This document shows, piece after piece, positions 26,590 to 34,409 of a stretch of 64,000 nt of DNA. The DNA is from Zeimonas sp046347945. GTDB lineage: Bacteria > Pseudomonadota > Gammaproteobacteria > Burkholderiales > Burkholderiaceae_E. The position numbers and the translations under genes were made by a program. Where the stretch lies: NCBI GenBank assembly GCA_046347945.1, contig JAXMFB010000006.1:124001-188000 (forward strand), written 5' to 3'. Each line of letters begins with the position of its first letter. The stretch's first letter is position 1. Below the pieces are notes generated by a model. It did not search any database. It was not told the origin of the DNA and worked only from the letters and a program-made list of their open reading frames with translations.

Positions 26590-27074
26590 AGCGCCTGCTC
26601 GCGGCGGCGTGCCTGGCGCTGGCCGCCCGCGGCGCGCATGCGCAGGTCGCGTGCAACGTGTCGGTCGCGCCACTCGGCTTCGGGGTCTACGACACGCTGA
26701 GCCCGGCCGACAACCAGGTCGCGGGCGACGTCACGCTCGAGTGCCAGCTGATCGCCTCGAACGCGGCGCGTCGCATCTCGTATTCGATCGCGATCGGCGC
26801 CGGCGATTCGGGCAGCTTCGCGCGGCGCACGATGCGGGCCCCGGCTCGACCCGACCGGCTCGGCTACAACGTGTACCTGACCCGGGTATCGCCGTCGACG
26901 ATCTGGGGCGACGGCACCGGCGGCTCGGTTCCGGCCACCGGTTCGATCACCGTCAACAAGAACTCGTCGCGCAAGCCGCCGCGCATTCCGATGATCGGCG
27001 TGATTCCCGCCGGCCAGACCGTCGGCGCCGGCGTCTATTCCGACACGCTGATGGTCACGGTCACCTGGAACTGA
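26568..27074 (+). CDS. Second SCPU-domain fimbrial subunit, probable tip or minor subunit
   Basis: A 168-residue protein with signal peptide (cleavage after about A25, GAHA) and a spore coat U domain: QVACNVSVAPLGFGVYDTL, LECQL, and the C-terminal strand YSDTLMVTVTWN. Only two cysteines, against four in the first subunit. The ATG at 26568 lies inside the usher gene; a GTG at 26586 overlaps the usher stop as GTGA and is an equally good start. By position (last, after the usher) it corresponds to the CsuE-like tip subunit, though it has only one SCPU domain. Confidence 0.82.
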   Translation: MQRRAAVKRLLAAACLALAARGAHAQVACNVSVAPLGFGVYDTLSPADNQVAGDVTLECQLIASNAARRISYSIAIGAGDSGSFARRTMRAPARPDRLGYNVYLTRVSPSTIWGDGTGGSVPATGSITVNKNSSRKPPRIPMIGVIPAGQTVGAGVYSDTLMVTVTWN

Positions 27075-27121
27075 GCGCCGCGAGGCCGCGGCGCACCGCA
27101 TCGACGAAGCACCGCCTGCCG

Positions 27122-27178
27122 ATGACAGTTGAAGCTACTTCTAACTTGAAGCAAGCCATCCAAGCCATTGTTTCATAG
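27122..27178 (+). other. AT-rich 18-codon open frame between convergent operons
   Basis: ATG ACA GTT ... TCA TAG encodes MTVEATSNLKQAIQAIVS in a stretch far richer in A and T than its surroundings. No ribosome-binding site is obvious. It contains two copies of TTGAAGC and two of CAAGCCAT. It may be a remnant, a tiny gene, or simply the 3' regulatory region between the pilus operon and gltA. Confidence 0.3.
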
Positions 27179-27183
27179 GCAAA

Positions 27184-28500
27184 TCACTTCCCGTCTGCGC
27201 CTGGCAGCGGCGTCACGTCGCGGCGTGCGTGCCCGGTGAACAACTGCCGCGGGCGGCCGATCTTCTGATCGGGATCGGCGATCATCTCGTTCCACTGCGA
27301 GATCCAGCCGACCGTGCGCGCCAGCGCGAAAATGCAGGTGAACATCTCGGTGGGGATTCCGAGCGCCTTCTGCACGATGCCGGAGTAGAAGTCGACGTTC
27401 GGGTAGAGCTTGCGCTTGACGAAGTAGTCGTCCTCGAGCGCAATGCGCTCGAGCTTCATCGCCAGCGCGAACAAGGGGTCGTCGTGCAGGCCGAGTTCCT
27501 CGAGCACCTCGTGGCAGGTCTCGCGCATCAGCTTGGCGCGCGGGTCGTAGTTCTTGTACACCCGGTGGCCGAAGCCCATCAGCTTGACGCCCGAGTTCTT
27601 GTCCTTCACCTGGTCGATGAACTCGCCGATCTTCTCCACCCCGCCCATCTTCTGGATGTCGTTGAGCATCACGAGGCAGGCCTCGTTGGCACCGCCGTGC
27701 GCCGGCCCCCACAGCGTGGCGATGCCGGCGGCGATGCAGGCGAAGGGATTCGCGCCCGACGAACCGGCCAGCCGCACCGTGGAGGTCGATGCGTTCTGCT
27801 CGTGGTCGGCGTGCAGGATCAGGATGCGGTCGAGTGCGCGCACCAGCACGTCGTTGGGGCGGTATTCCTCGCAGGGCGTCGCGAACATCATCCGCATGAA
27901 GTTCGCCGCGTACGACAGGTTGTTCTGCGGGTACATGAACGGCTGGCCGTTCGAGTACTTGTAGGCCATCGCCACCAGCGTGGGCATCTTGGCGATCAGG
28001 CGGATCGCCGAGATGAAGCGGTGCTCCGGATTGTTGATGTCGAGCGAGTCGTGATAGAAGGCCGACAGCGCGCCGACCATGCCCACCAGCACCGCCATCG
28101 GGTGCGCATCGCGCCGGAAGCCCTGCAGGAAGCGGGCCATCTGCTCGTGCACCATTGTGTGCCGGATCACGCGCTGGTGGAAGTCCATCCGCTGCGCCTC
28201 GTCGGGCAGTTCGCCGTTGAGCAGCAGGTAACAGGTCTGCAGGTAGTCGCACTGCTCGGCGATCTGCTCGATCGGGTAGCCGCGGTACAGCAGTTCGCCC
28301 TTGTCGCCGTCGATGTAGGTGATCTTCGACTCGCAGGCCGCCGTCGACATGAACCCCGGGTCGAACGTGAACTTGCCCGTCTGCCCATAGAGCTTGCGGA
28401 TGTCGATCACGTCCGGGCCGACCGTGCCGTGGTAGACGGGGAACTCGATCGACGGCGTGCCGTCCGAGAAGGAGAGCGTGGCTTTGTGCTGGACGGTCAT
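27184..28500 (-). CDS. gltA: Citrate synthase (type II)
   Basis: A 438-residue enzyme condensing acetyl-CoA and oxaloacetate. Catalytic regions are present: a histidine in WGPAHGGANEA, the second in GFGHRVYKNYDPRA, and the aspartate in the C-terminal active-site loop (NVDFYSG). The N-terminal beta-rich domain (KATLSFSDG...FDPGFMSTAACESKITYIDG) marks the hexameric, NADH-sensitive Gram-negative type. Last gene of sdhCDABE-gltA, 70 bases after sdhE. Confidence 0.96.
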   Translation of the reverse strand: MTVQHKATLSFSDGTPSIEFPVYHGTVGPDVIDIRKLYGQTGKFTFDPGFMSTAACESKITYIDGDKGELLYRGYPIEQIAEQCDYLQTCYLLLNGELPDEAQRMDFHQRVIRHTMVHEQMARFLQGFRRDAHPMAVLVGMVGALSAFYHDSLDINNPEHRFISAIRLIAKMPTLVAMAYKYSNGQPFMYPQNNLSYAANFMRMMFATPCEEYRPNDVLVRALDRILILHADHEQNASTSTVRLAGSSGANPFACIAAGIATLWGPAHGGANEACLVMLNDIQKMGGVEKIGEFIDQVKDKNSGVKLMGFGHRVYKNYDPRAKLMRETCHEVLEELGLHDDPLFALAMKLERIALEDDYFVKRKLYPNVDFYSGIVQKALGIPTEMFTCIFALARTVGWISQWNEMIADPDQKIGRPRQLFTGHARRDVTPLPGADGK

Positions 28501-28570
28501 TGGACTCTTCCTTGCTGTTGAGGGTCCGGGCGATGCTGCCCCGGAGGTTTCATCGTGTTCCCGCGCGGTT

Positions 28571-28843
28571 TCAGACGCTTCGCAGCATCCCGAGCACGCG
28601 CTGCGCCGAGGGCGTCGCCGCCTCGCCCTCGAGTTCGCGACGCCCGAGGATCAGGTCGAGCAGTTCGCCGTCGGCCAGGTCGAGCAGCCGGTCGAGCCCC
28701 GCCACGTCGGCGTCGGTGAGGCTCGCCTCGAACCGGTCGAAGAACCTCGCCATGACGAGGTCGTTCTCGAGCAGCCCCCGGCGCGCGCGCCAGCGCAGCC
28801 GCCGCCTGCGCGCCTCGTCGGCCTGGTGCGCGCCCGCCGACAT
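28571..28843 (-). CDS. sdhE: FAD assembly factor SdhE
   Basis: A 90-residue protein of the SdhE/Sdh5/YgfY family, needed to attach FAD covalently to SdhA. The family motif RGxxE is present as RRGLLEND (residues 21-28), followed by helical segments (ARFFDRFEASLTDADVAGLDRLLDLADGELLDLILG). It lies between sdhB (28 bases upstream) and gltA, the expected place in Burkholderiales. Confidence 0.92.
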   Translation of the reverse strand: MSAGAHQADEARRRRLRWRARRGLLENDLVMARFFDRFEASLTDADVAGLDRLLDLADGELLDLILGRRELEGEAATPSAQRVLGMLRSV

Positions 28844-28871
28844 GCTCCCGCTCCCGGTCGGCCCCGGTCGC

Positions 28872-29630
28872 TCAGACCGAGCGGCGGACCATCAGGTCCT
28901 TGATCTTGTTGATCGCCCGGTTCGGGTTCAGCCCCTTCGGGCAGACGTCGACGCAGTTCATGATCGAGCGGCAGCGGAACAGGCGGTACGGATCCTCGAG
29001 GTCGTCCAGGCGCTCGCTGGTCGCCTGGTCGCGGCTGTCGGAGATGAAGCGGTAGGCCTGCAACAGCCCCGCCGGGCCGACGTACTTGTCGGGGTTCCAC
29101 CAGAACGACGGGCAGGCGGTGGAGCAGCAGGCGCACAGGATGCACTCGTACAGGCCGTCGAGTTCCTCGCGATCCTCGGGGGACTGCAGCCGCTCCTTCT
29201 CGGGCGGCGGGGTGTCGTTGATCAGGTACGGGCGGATCGAGTGGTACTGCTTGAAGAACTGCGTCATGTCCACGATCAGGTCGCGGATCACGGGCAGGCC
29301 CGGCAGCGGCTTGAGCACGATCGGCTGCTTCAGGTCGCGCAGGTTCGTGATGCACGCCAGGCCGTTCTTGCCGTTGATGTTCATCGCGTCCGAGCCGCAG
29401 ACGCCTTCGCGGCACGACCGGCGGAACGCGACGGAATCGTCCTTCACCTGCTTGATCCGCATCAGCGCGTCGAGCAGCATCTTGTCGGTCGGCTCGAGCT
29501 CGACTTCGAGATCCTGCATGTACGGCCGTGCGTCCTTGTCGGGGTCGTAGCGATAGATCGAGAACCTGACCACTCGCTTGCCTTGCGCGACAGGCGCTGC
29601 ATTCACCGGGGATTCGACCACTGCGCTCAT
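28872..29630 (-). CDS. sdhB: Succinate dehydrogenase iron-sulfur subunit
   Basis: A 252-residue subunit of complex II carrying three iron-sulfur clusters. The 2Fe-2S ligands are in CREGVCGSDAMNINGKNGLAC, and the 4Fe-4S and 3Fe-4S ligands in CILCACCSTACP and CRSIMNCVDVCPKGLNP. It begins 34 bases after sdhA and passes electrons from FAD to the quinone site formed with SdhC and SdhD. The N-terminus before FSIYRYDPDKD is about 20 residues longer than in E. coli. Confidence 0.96.
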   Translation of the reverse strand: MSAVVESPVNAAPVAQGKRVVRFSIYRYDPDKDARPYMQDLEVELEPTDKMLLDALMRIKQVKDDSVAFRRSCREGVCGSDAMNINGKNGLACITNLRDLKQPIVLKPLPGLPVIRDLIVDMTQFFKQYHSIRPYLINDTPPPEKERLQSPEDREELDGLYECILCACCSTACPSFWWNPDKYVGPAGLLQAYRFISDSRDQATSERLDDLEDPYRLFRCRSIMNCVDVCPKGLNPNRAINKIKDLMVRRSV

Positions 29631-29664
29631 CGGGGCTCCTGCGCTTCGGGGTATGTCGTTCGTC

Positions 29665-31455
29665 TCAGAAGGTGCGGGCCTTGGGCTGGAAGGTCTCGAC
29701 CGACAGCGGCATGGTTCTCACCGGCTTGTAGTCGAGGCGGCTGCCCTCGGCGTACCACAGCGTGTGCTTCATCCAGTTCGCGTCGTCGCGCTGCGGATAG
29801 TCGCGGTGCGCATGGGCGCCGCGGCTCTCCTTGCGCGCCTCGGCCGACACGATGGTCGCGCGCGCGACCTCGATCAGGTTGTGCAGCTCGAGCGCCTCGA
29901 CGCGCGCGGTGTTGAAGACCTGCGACTTGTCCTTCAGGTGCACCGAGGCGACGCGCGCGCCGATCTCGTCGATGCGGCGCACCCCTTCGGCCAGCAGCTC
30001 GGCGGTGCGGAACACGCCGCAGTGCGTCTGCATCGAGCGGCGGATGTCGTTGGCCACGTCCTGCGTGTTCTCGCCCGAAGTCGAGCCGTCCAGGCGCGCC
30101 AGCCGCGCGAGCGCCGCGTCGCCGGCGTCGCTCGGCAGCGGCTTGTGGCTGCCGTCGCGCAGCTTCGAGGCGACGATGTGGTTGCCCGCGGCGCGGCCGA
30201 AAACGACCAGATCGAGCAGCGAATTGGTGCCCAGGCGGTTCGCGCCGTGCACCGACACGCACGCGCACTCGCCGATCGCGTACAGGCCGCCCACCACCGC
30301 GTTCGGGTTGCCGTCCTTCGGAACCACCACCTGGCCGTGATAGTTGGTCGGGATGCCGCCCATCTGGTAGTGGATGGTCGGCACGACCGGGATCGGGTCG
30401 GTGATCGGGTCGACGTTGGCGAACTTGATCGCGATCTCGCGGATCGACGGCAGCCGCTTCATGATCGTCTCGGCGCCCAAATGGTCGAGCTTGAGCAGCA
30501 CGTGGTCGCCGTCGGGGCCCGCGCCGCGGCCCTCCTTGATCTCCTGGTCCATCGAGCGCGAAACGAAGTCGCGCGGGGCCAGGTCCTTCAGCGTCGGCGC
30601 GTAGCGCTCCATGAAGCGCTCGCCTTGCCTGTTCAGCAGGATGCCGCCCTCGCCGCGCACGCCCTCGGTGATCAGCACCCCCGCCCCGGCGACGCCGGTC
30701 GGGTGGAACTGCCAGAACTCCATGTCCTCGAGCGGGATGCCGGCGCGCGCCGCCATGCCCAGGCCGTCGCCGGTGTTGATGAACGCGTTGGTCGACGCCG
30801 CGAAGATCCGCCCCGCCCCGCCGGTTGCGAACACCGTGACCTTCGACTCGAGCACCAGCAGTTCGCCGGTCTCCATCTCGAGCGCGATCACGCCGACGCA
30901 GTCGCCGTCGGCGTCGCGGATGATGTCGAGCGCCATCCATTCGACGAAGAACTGCGTGCGCGCGCGCACGTTGCGCTGGTACAGCGTGTGCAGCAGCGCG
31001 TGGCCGGTGCGGTCGGCCGCCGCGCAGGCGCGCTGCACCGGCTTCTCGCCGAAGTTGGCGGTGTGGCCGCCGAACGGCCGCTGGTAGATCGTGCCGTCGG
31101 GGTTGCGGTCGAACGGCATCCCGAAGTGCTCGAGCTCGTAGACGACCTTGGGCGCCTCGCGGCACATGAACTCGATCGCGTCCTGGTCGCCGAGGTAGTC
31201 CGACCCCTTGACGGTGTCGAACATGTGCCAGTACCAGTTGTCCTCGCTCATGTTGCCCAGCGACGCGCCGATGCCACCCTGCGCGGCCACCGTGTGCGAG
31301 CGTGTCGGGAAGACCTTCGAGAGCACCGCCACGTTGTAGCCGGCCTCGGCCAGCTGCAGCGAGCAGCGCATGCCGGCGCCGCCCGCCCCGACGATCACCG
31401 CATCGAACTTGCGCCGCGGCAGGTTGTTCGGGAGGTGGTTCAGCACGTCGGCCAT
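29665..31455 (-). CDS. sdhA: Succinate dehydrogenase flavoprotein subunit
   Basis: A 596-residue flavoprotein oxidising succinate to fumarate. The FAD-binding motif VGAGGAGMRCSL is near residues 22-33, the covalent FAD histidine lies in RSHTVAAQGGI, and the substrate loop HPTGVAGAGVLITEG and MGGIPTNYHG are present. Start ATG is one base from the sdhD stop. Part of the sdhCDABE-gltA operon. Confidence 0.97.
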   Translation of the reverse strand: MADVLNHLPNNLPRRKFDAVIVGAGGAGMRCSLQLAEAGYNVAVLSKVFPTRSHTVAAQGGIGASLGNMSEDNWYWHMFDTVKGSDYLGDQDAIEFMCREAPKVVYELEHFGMPFDRNPDGTIYQRPFGGHTANFGEKPVQRACAAADRTGHALLHTLYQRNVRARTQFFVEWMALDIIRDADGDCVGVIALEMETGELLVLESKVTVFATGGAGRIFAASTNAFINTGDGLGMAARAGIPLEDMEFWQFHPTGVAGAGVLITEGVRGEGGILLNRQGERFMERYAPTLKDLAPRDFVSRSMDQEIKEGRGAGPDGDHVLLKLDHLGAETIMKRLPSIREIAIKFANVDPITDPIPVVPTIHYQMGGIPTNYHGQVVVPKDGNPNAVVGGLYAIGECACVSVHGANRLGTNSLLDLVVFGRAAGNHIVASKLRDGSHKPLPSDAGDAALARLARLDGSTSGENTQDVANDIRRSMQTHCGVFRTAELLAEGVRRIDEIGARVASVHLKDKSQVFNTARVEALELHNLIEVARATIVSAEARKESRGAHAHRDYPQRDDANWMKHTLWYAEGSRLDYKPVRTMPLSVETFQPKARTF

Positions 31456-31456
31456 C

Positions 31457-31807
31457 TCAGACGCTCCAGAGAATGATGACCGCCCAGCACGCGTAGCCGA
31501 GCAGCAGCACGATCGTGACCACCTGCAGCGCCAGGCGCAGGCCGATCGGCTTGATGTAGTCCATGAAGATGTCGCGCACGCCGACCCACGCGTGCCAGGC
31601 GAGCGCGATCAGCGCCAGCAGCGTGAGCACCTTCATCCAGCCCGAGGCGAACATGCCGGCCCAGGTGCCGTAGCTCAGCTCTGGCAGCATCACCAGCCAG
31701 CCGAGGAGCACCAGCGTGTAGACGGCCATCGTGACCGCGGTGAAGCGCTGCGCGAGCCAGTCGCGCAGGCCATAGTGCGCGCCGACGACGATTCGTTTGG
31801 TAGTCAT
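31457..31807 (-). CDS. sdhD: Succinate dehydrogenase membrane anchor SdhD
   Basis: A 116-residue integral membrane protein with three hydrophobic helices (about 19-41, 52-75, 88-112) that anchors complex II and helps form the quinone and haem b sites; HAWVGVRDIFMDYIKP is the conserved loop. I start at MTTKRIVVG; a TTG three codons earlier is possible. It sits 15 bases after sdhC. Confidence 0.92.
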   Translation of the reverse strand: MTTKRIVVGAHYGLRDWLAQRFTAVTMAVYTLVLLGWLVMLPELSYGTWAGMFASGWMKVLTLLALIALAWHAWVGVRDIFMDYIKPIGLRLALQVVTIVLLLGYACWAVIILWSV

Positions 31808-31822
31808 GGTGGGCAACCGTGG

Positions 31823-32260
31823 TCAGAACAGTCCGAACAGCTTCAGCGCGAGGATCAGCGTGAGCGTGAGGCTCACCGCCAGCACGATCGCGGCCGACGT
31901 GCGCCCGGCCTCCTTGTTCACGCCGATGTCCATGTCCATCAGCAGGTGACGCAGCCCGGCGCAGAAGTGGTGCAGGTAGGCCCAGATCAGGCCGAGCAGC
32001 ACCAGCTTCGCGAACCAGTGCGAGACGATCGCGCGGTAGGCGTCGAAGCTGATCTCGGAGGTCAGGCTCTGCTGGAACAGGTAGAGAACGAACGGCAGGC
32101 CGACGAGAAACATCAGCGCGCCGCTGATGCGGTGCAGGATCGAGACGAGCCCGGCGAGCGGAAGCCGGTAGCGGGCGATCTGGGTGACGTGGATGTTGCG
32201 GAACTCGGGCCGCGCTCTGCGCTGCGTATTGCCCAGTGACTTGTCCACCGCGTCGGCCAT
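31823..32260 (-). CDS. sdhC: Succinate dehydrogenase cytochrome b556 subunit SdhC
   Basis: A 145-residue membrane anchor with three helices. RPEFRNIHVTQIARYRLPLAGLVSILHRISG is the conserved N-terminal quinone-site region with S and R in the HRISG motif; HHFCAGLRHLLMD supplies the haem histidine. GGGGG lies before the ATG at 32260 (MADAVDKSLG). First gene of sdhCDABE-gltA. Confidence 0.94.
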   Translation of the reverse strand: MADAVDKSLGNTQRRARPEFRNIHVTQIARYRLPLAGLVSILHRISGALMFLVGLPFVLYLFQQSLTSEISFDAYRAIVSHWFAKLVLLGLIWAYLHHFCAGLRHLLMDMDIGVNKEAGRTSAAIVLAVSLTLTLILALKLFGLF

Positions 32261-32289
32261 ATCGCCCCCGTTGATCGCAAAACCTTCGT

Positions 32290-32319
32290 ATTCTGAACCA
32301 ATTTGGCGCAATGCACCAA
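32290..32319 (-). promoter_or_regulatory. Possible promoter of the sdh operon
   Basis: On minus, TTGGTG (32319-32314) and CAGAAT (32295-32290) are 18 bases apart. The -35 sits in a near-perfect dyad TTGGTGC-ATT-GCGCCAA that could be an operator. Both boxes are imperfect, so the call is tentative. Confidence 0.35.
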
Positions 32320-32348
32320 TTCCCCGCATACGCGCCGGTCCGATTTCC

Positions 32349-33176
32349 TCAGCTCAGCACGTTGTAGTAGTGATGCCGGTCGGTGACGCAATAGCCGCGT
32401 CGCAACTCGACCGGCTGGTCGCCGTAGGTGTGCGACACGCGCTCGACGAGCAGCAGCGGCGCGCCCTCGCTCACCTGCAGCGTTCGCGCATGCGCCCGGT
32501 CGGCGGCGACGGCCTTCAGGCGCTCGACCGCACGGATCATGCGCACGCCGAACTCGGTTTCGAACATCAGGTACAGCGGGCCGTGCCAGGCATCGAGCCG
32601 CTCGGCCGACAGCCCGCGAAAGCGCGAGCCGGGCAGCCAGATCTCGTCGAGCACGGTGGGATTGCCGTCGGCCTCGAGCAGGCGCCTGATCAGCACCACC
32701 GCCTCTCCGGCGCGCAGCGACAACGCGCGCGCCACCTCGCTCGGCGCGCGCAGGCGGCGACACTCGAGCACGCGGCTCGTCATCACCATTCCGGGGCCCG
32801 ATTCGCCGGGCGCACCGCCCGCGCCCTGGGCCGCCGCGCCCTCTTCGATCTCGTCGGGGCGAAGGCGCAGGAAGCGGAACTGCGTGCGCACCTCGCGGTG
32901 CGAGGCGACGAAGGTGCCCCGGCCCTGGCGGCGAACCACGAGGTTCGCGGCGGCGAGTTCGTCGATTGCCTTGCGTACGGTGCCCTGGCTGACGCGGTAG
33001 CGCGCGGCGAGCTCGGTCTCGCTCGGGATCGGCTCGCCCGGCTTCCACTCGCCCGACTGCAGCCCGCGCAGCAGCAGCTCGCGGATCTGCCGGTACAGCG
33101 GTGCGAACGTCGGCCCGGGCTCGGCAGGCCGGGCCGTGCCGCCGTCTCGCTGCGCTGTCCGGGACACCTCGTTCAT
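32349..33176 (-). CDS. GntR/HutC-family transcriptional regulator with UTRA domain
   Basis: A 275-residue regulator. Residues about 25-95 are the GntR winged helix (PLYRQIRELLLRGLQSGEWKPGE, SETELAARYRVSQGTVRKAIDELAAANLVVRRQGRGTFV), and about 115-270 a UTRA ligand domain typical of HutC-type members (SLRAGEAVVLIRRLLEADG, LLLVERVSHTYGDQPVELRRGYC). It lies divergently from mdh and just upstream of sdhC, so it is the natural candidate to control the surrounding TCA and methylcitrate genes. Its ligand is unknown; a TCA intermediate or acyl-CoA derivative is an inference only. Confidence 0.9.
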   Translation of the reverse strand: MNEVSRTAQRDGGTARPAEPGPTFAPLYRQIRELLLRGLQSGEWKPGEPIPSETELAARYRVSQGTVRKAIDELAAANLVVRRQGRGTFVASHREVRTQFRFLRLRPDEIEEGAAAQGAGGAPGESGPGMVMTSRVLECRRLRAPSEVARALSLRAGEAVVLIRRLLEADGNPTVLDEIWLPGSRFRGLSAERLDAWHGPLYLMFETEFGVRMIRAVERLKAVAADRAHARTLQVSEGAPLLLVERVSHTYGDQPVELRRGYCVTDRHHYYNVLS

Positions 33177-33222
33177 GCCGCGGATTCAACCACTGCGAGG
33201 TCGAAAAGTCCAGTTTCTTATG

Positions 33223-33234
33223 TCTTATATAAGA
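33223..33234. promoter_or_regulatory. Perfect palindrome, candidate GntR operator
   Basis: TCTTATATAAGA is an exact 12-base palindrome in an AT-rich patch, with a further TTCTTATG half-site directly upstream. It lies 12 bases upstream of the mdh -35 box and 47 bases before the gntR start, in the shared promoter region. Short AT-rich dyads of this kind fit GntR/HutC-type dimers. Confidence 0.6.
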
Positions 33235-33246
33235 TATCTCTCAGGC

Positions 33247-33275
33247 TTGACATTGCAGCGCCCGGCTCCTAGACT
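33247..33275 (+). promoter_or_regulatory. Promoter of the mdh-prp-acnA operon
   Basis: A perfect TTGACA (33247-33252), 17 bases, then TAGACT (33270-33275), four of six matches. Start point near 33282, leaving a leader of about 50 bases that ends with GAAAGG before the mdh ATG. Confidence 0.65.
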
Positions 33276-33331
33276 ACCGGCCGTCCCCGGTTCCACGTCT
33301 GCGGTTCCACCCTCCCACGAAAGGTCGCCCC

Positions 33332-34315
33332 ATGTCCAAGCCCGCCAAGCGCGTCGCCGTCACCGGCGCTGCCGGCCAGATCGGCTACAGCCTGCTTTTC
33401 CGGATCGCCAACGGCGACATGCTCGGAAAGGACCAGCCCGTGATCCTGCAGCTGCTCGACATCACGCCGGCGCTGCCCGCGGTCAAGGGTGTCGTCATGG
33501 AGCTCGAAGACTGCGCGTTCCCGCTGCTGGCCGGCGTCGTCGTCACCGACGATCCCAAGGTCGCGTTCAAGGACGCCGACTACGCAATGCTGGTGGGCGC
33601 GCGCCCGCGCACCAAGGGCATGGAGCGCAAGGACCTGCTCGAGGCCAACGGCGCGATCTTCACCGTGCAGGGCCGCGCACTCGACGAGGTCGCGAGCCGC
33701 GAGTGCCGCATCCTGGTGGTCGGGAACCCCGCCAACACCAACGCCTACATCGCGATGCGCTCGGCTCCGGGGCTGCCCAGGAAGAACTTCACCGCGATGC
33801 TGCGACTCGACCACAACCGCGCGCTGTCGCAGGTGGCCGCGCGCATCGGCAAGCCGGTGGATGCGGTCGAAAAGATGATCGTCTGGGGCAACCACAGCCC
33901 GACGATGTACCCCGACTACCGCTTCGCGACCGTCGGCGGGCAGTCGGTCAAGGCGATGATCGCCGACGAGGCCTGGAACCGCGACACGTTCATCCCCACG
34001 GTCGGCAAGCGCGGCGCCGCGATCATCGAGGCGCGCGGCCTGTCGTCGGCGGCCTCGGCCGCCAACGCCGCAATCGACCACATGCGCGACTGGGCGCTCG
34101 GGACGAACGGCAAATGGGTCACGATGGGCATCCCGTCGGACGGCTCGTACGGCATCCCCGAAGACGTGATCTACGGCGTGCCGGTCACCTGTGCCAACGG
34201 CGAGTACACCCGCGTGACGGGCCTCGAGATCGACGAGTTCAGCCGCGCACGCATGGACCTGACGCTCAAGGAGCTGTTCGAGGAGCGCGAAGGCGTCAAG
34301 CACCTGCTGGGCTGA
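33332..34315 (+). CDS. mdh: Malate dehydrogenase
   Basis: A 327-residue NAD-dependent enzyme of the cytosolic-like malate dehydrogenase group. The cofactor motif GAAGQIGYSLLFRIANGDM is at about residues 11-29; VGARPRTKGMERKDLL holds the substrate arginines, and VWGNHSPTMYPD the catalytic histidine. First gene of a plus-strand operon divergent from gntR and sdh. It is separated from prpB by a strong GC hairpin. Confidence 0.96.
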   Translation: MSKPAKRVAVTGAAGQIGYSLLFRIANGDMLGKDQPVILQLLDITPALPAVKGVVMELEDCAFPLLAGVVVTDDPKVAFKDADYAMLVGARPRTKGMERKDLLEANGAIFTVQGRALDEVASRECRILVVGNPANTNAYIAMRSAPGLPRKNFTAMLRLDHNRALSQVAARIGKPVDAVEKMIVWGNHSPTMYPDYRFATVGGQSVKAMIADEAWNRDTFIPTVGKRGAAIIEARGLSSAASAANAAIDHMRDWALGTNGKWVTMGIPSDGSYGIPEDVIYGVPVTCANGEYTRVTGLEIDEFSRARMDLTLKELFEEREGVKHLLG

Positions 34316-34362
34316 GGCACCGCCGCGGCGCAGGCGACGCCCGCGCCACGTGCCTGCCGGGG

Positions 34363-34382
34363 CCGGCCGGACGCCCGGCCGG
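34363..34382 (+). other. GC-rich hairpin between mdh and prpB
   Basis: CCGGCCGG-ACGC-CCGGCCGG forms an uninterrupted 8 bp stem with a 4-base loop. There is no T-run. It could set the ratio of mdh to prp messages by protecting or pausing the transcript. Confidence 0.45.
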
Positions 34383-34409
34383 ACATCGACTCCAACCCGT
34401 GAGCCCACC

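Noticed and set aside
23501..27100. Recent horizontal transfer of the pilus operon
   Set aside because: Codon use and GC look like the neighbours; no integrase, tRNA junction or direct repeats flank it.
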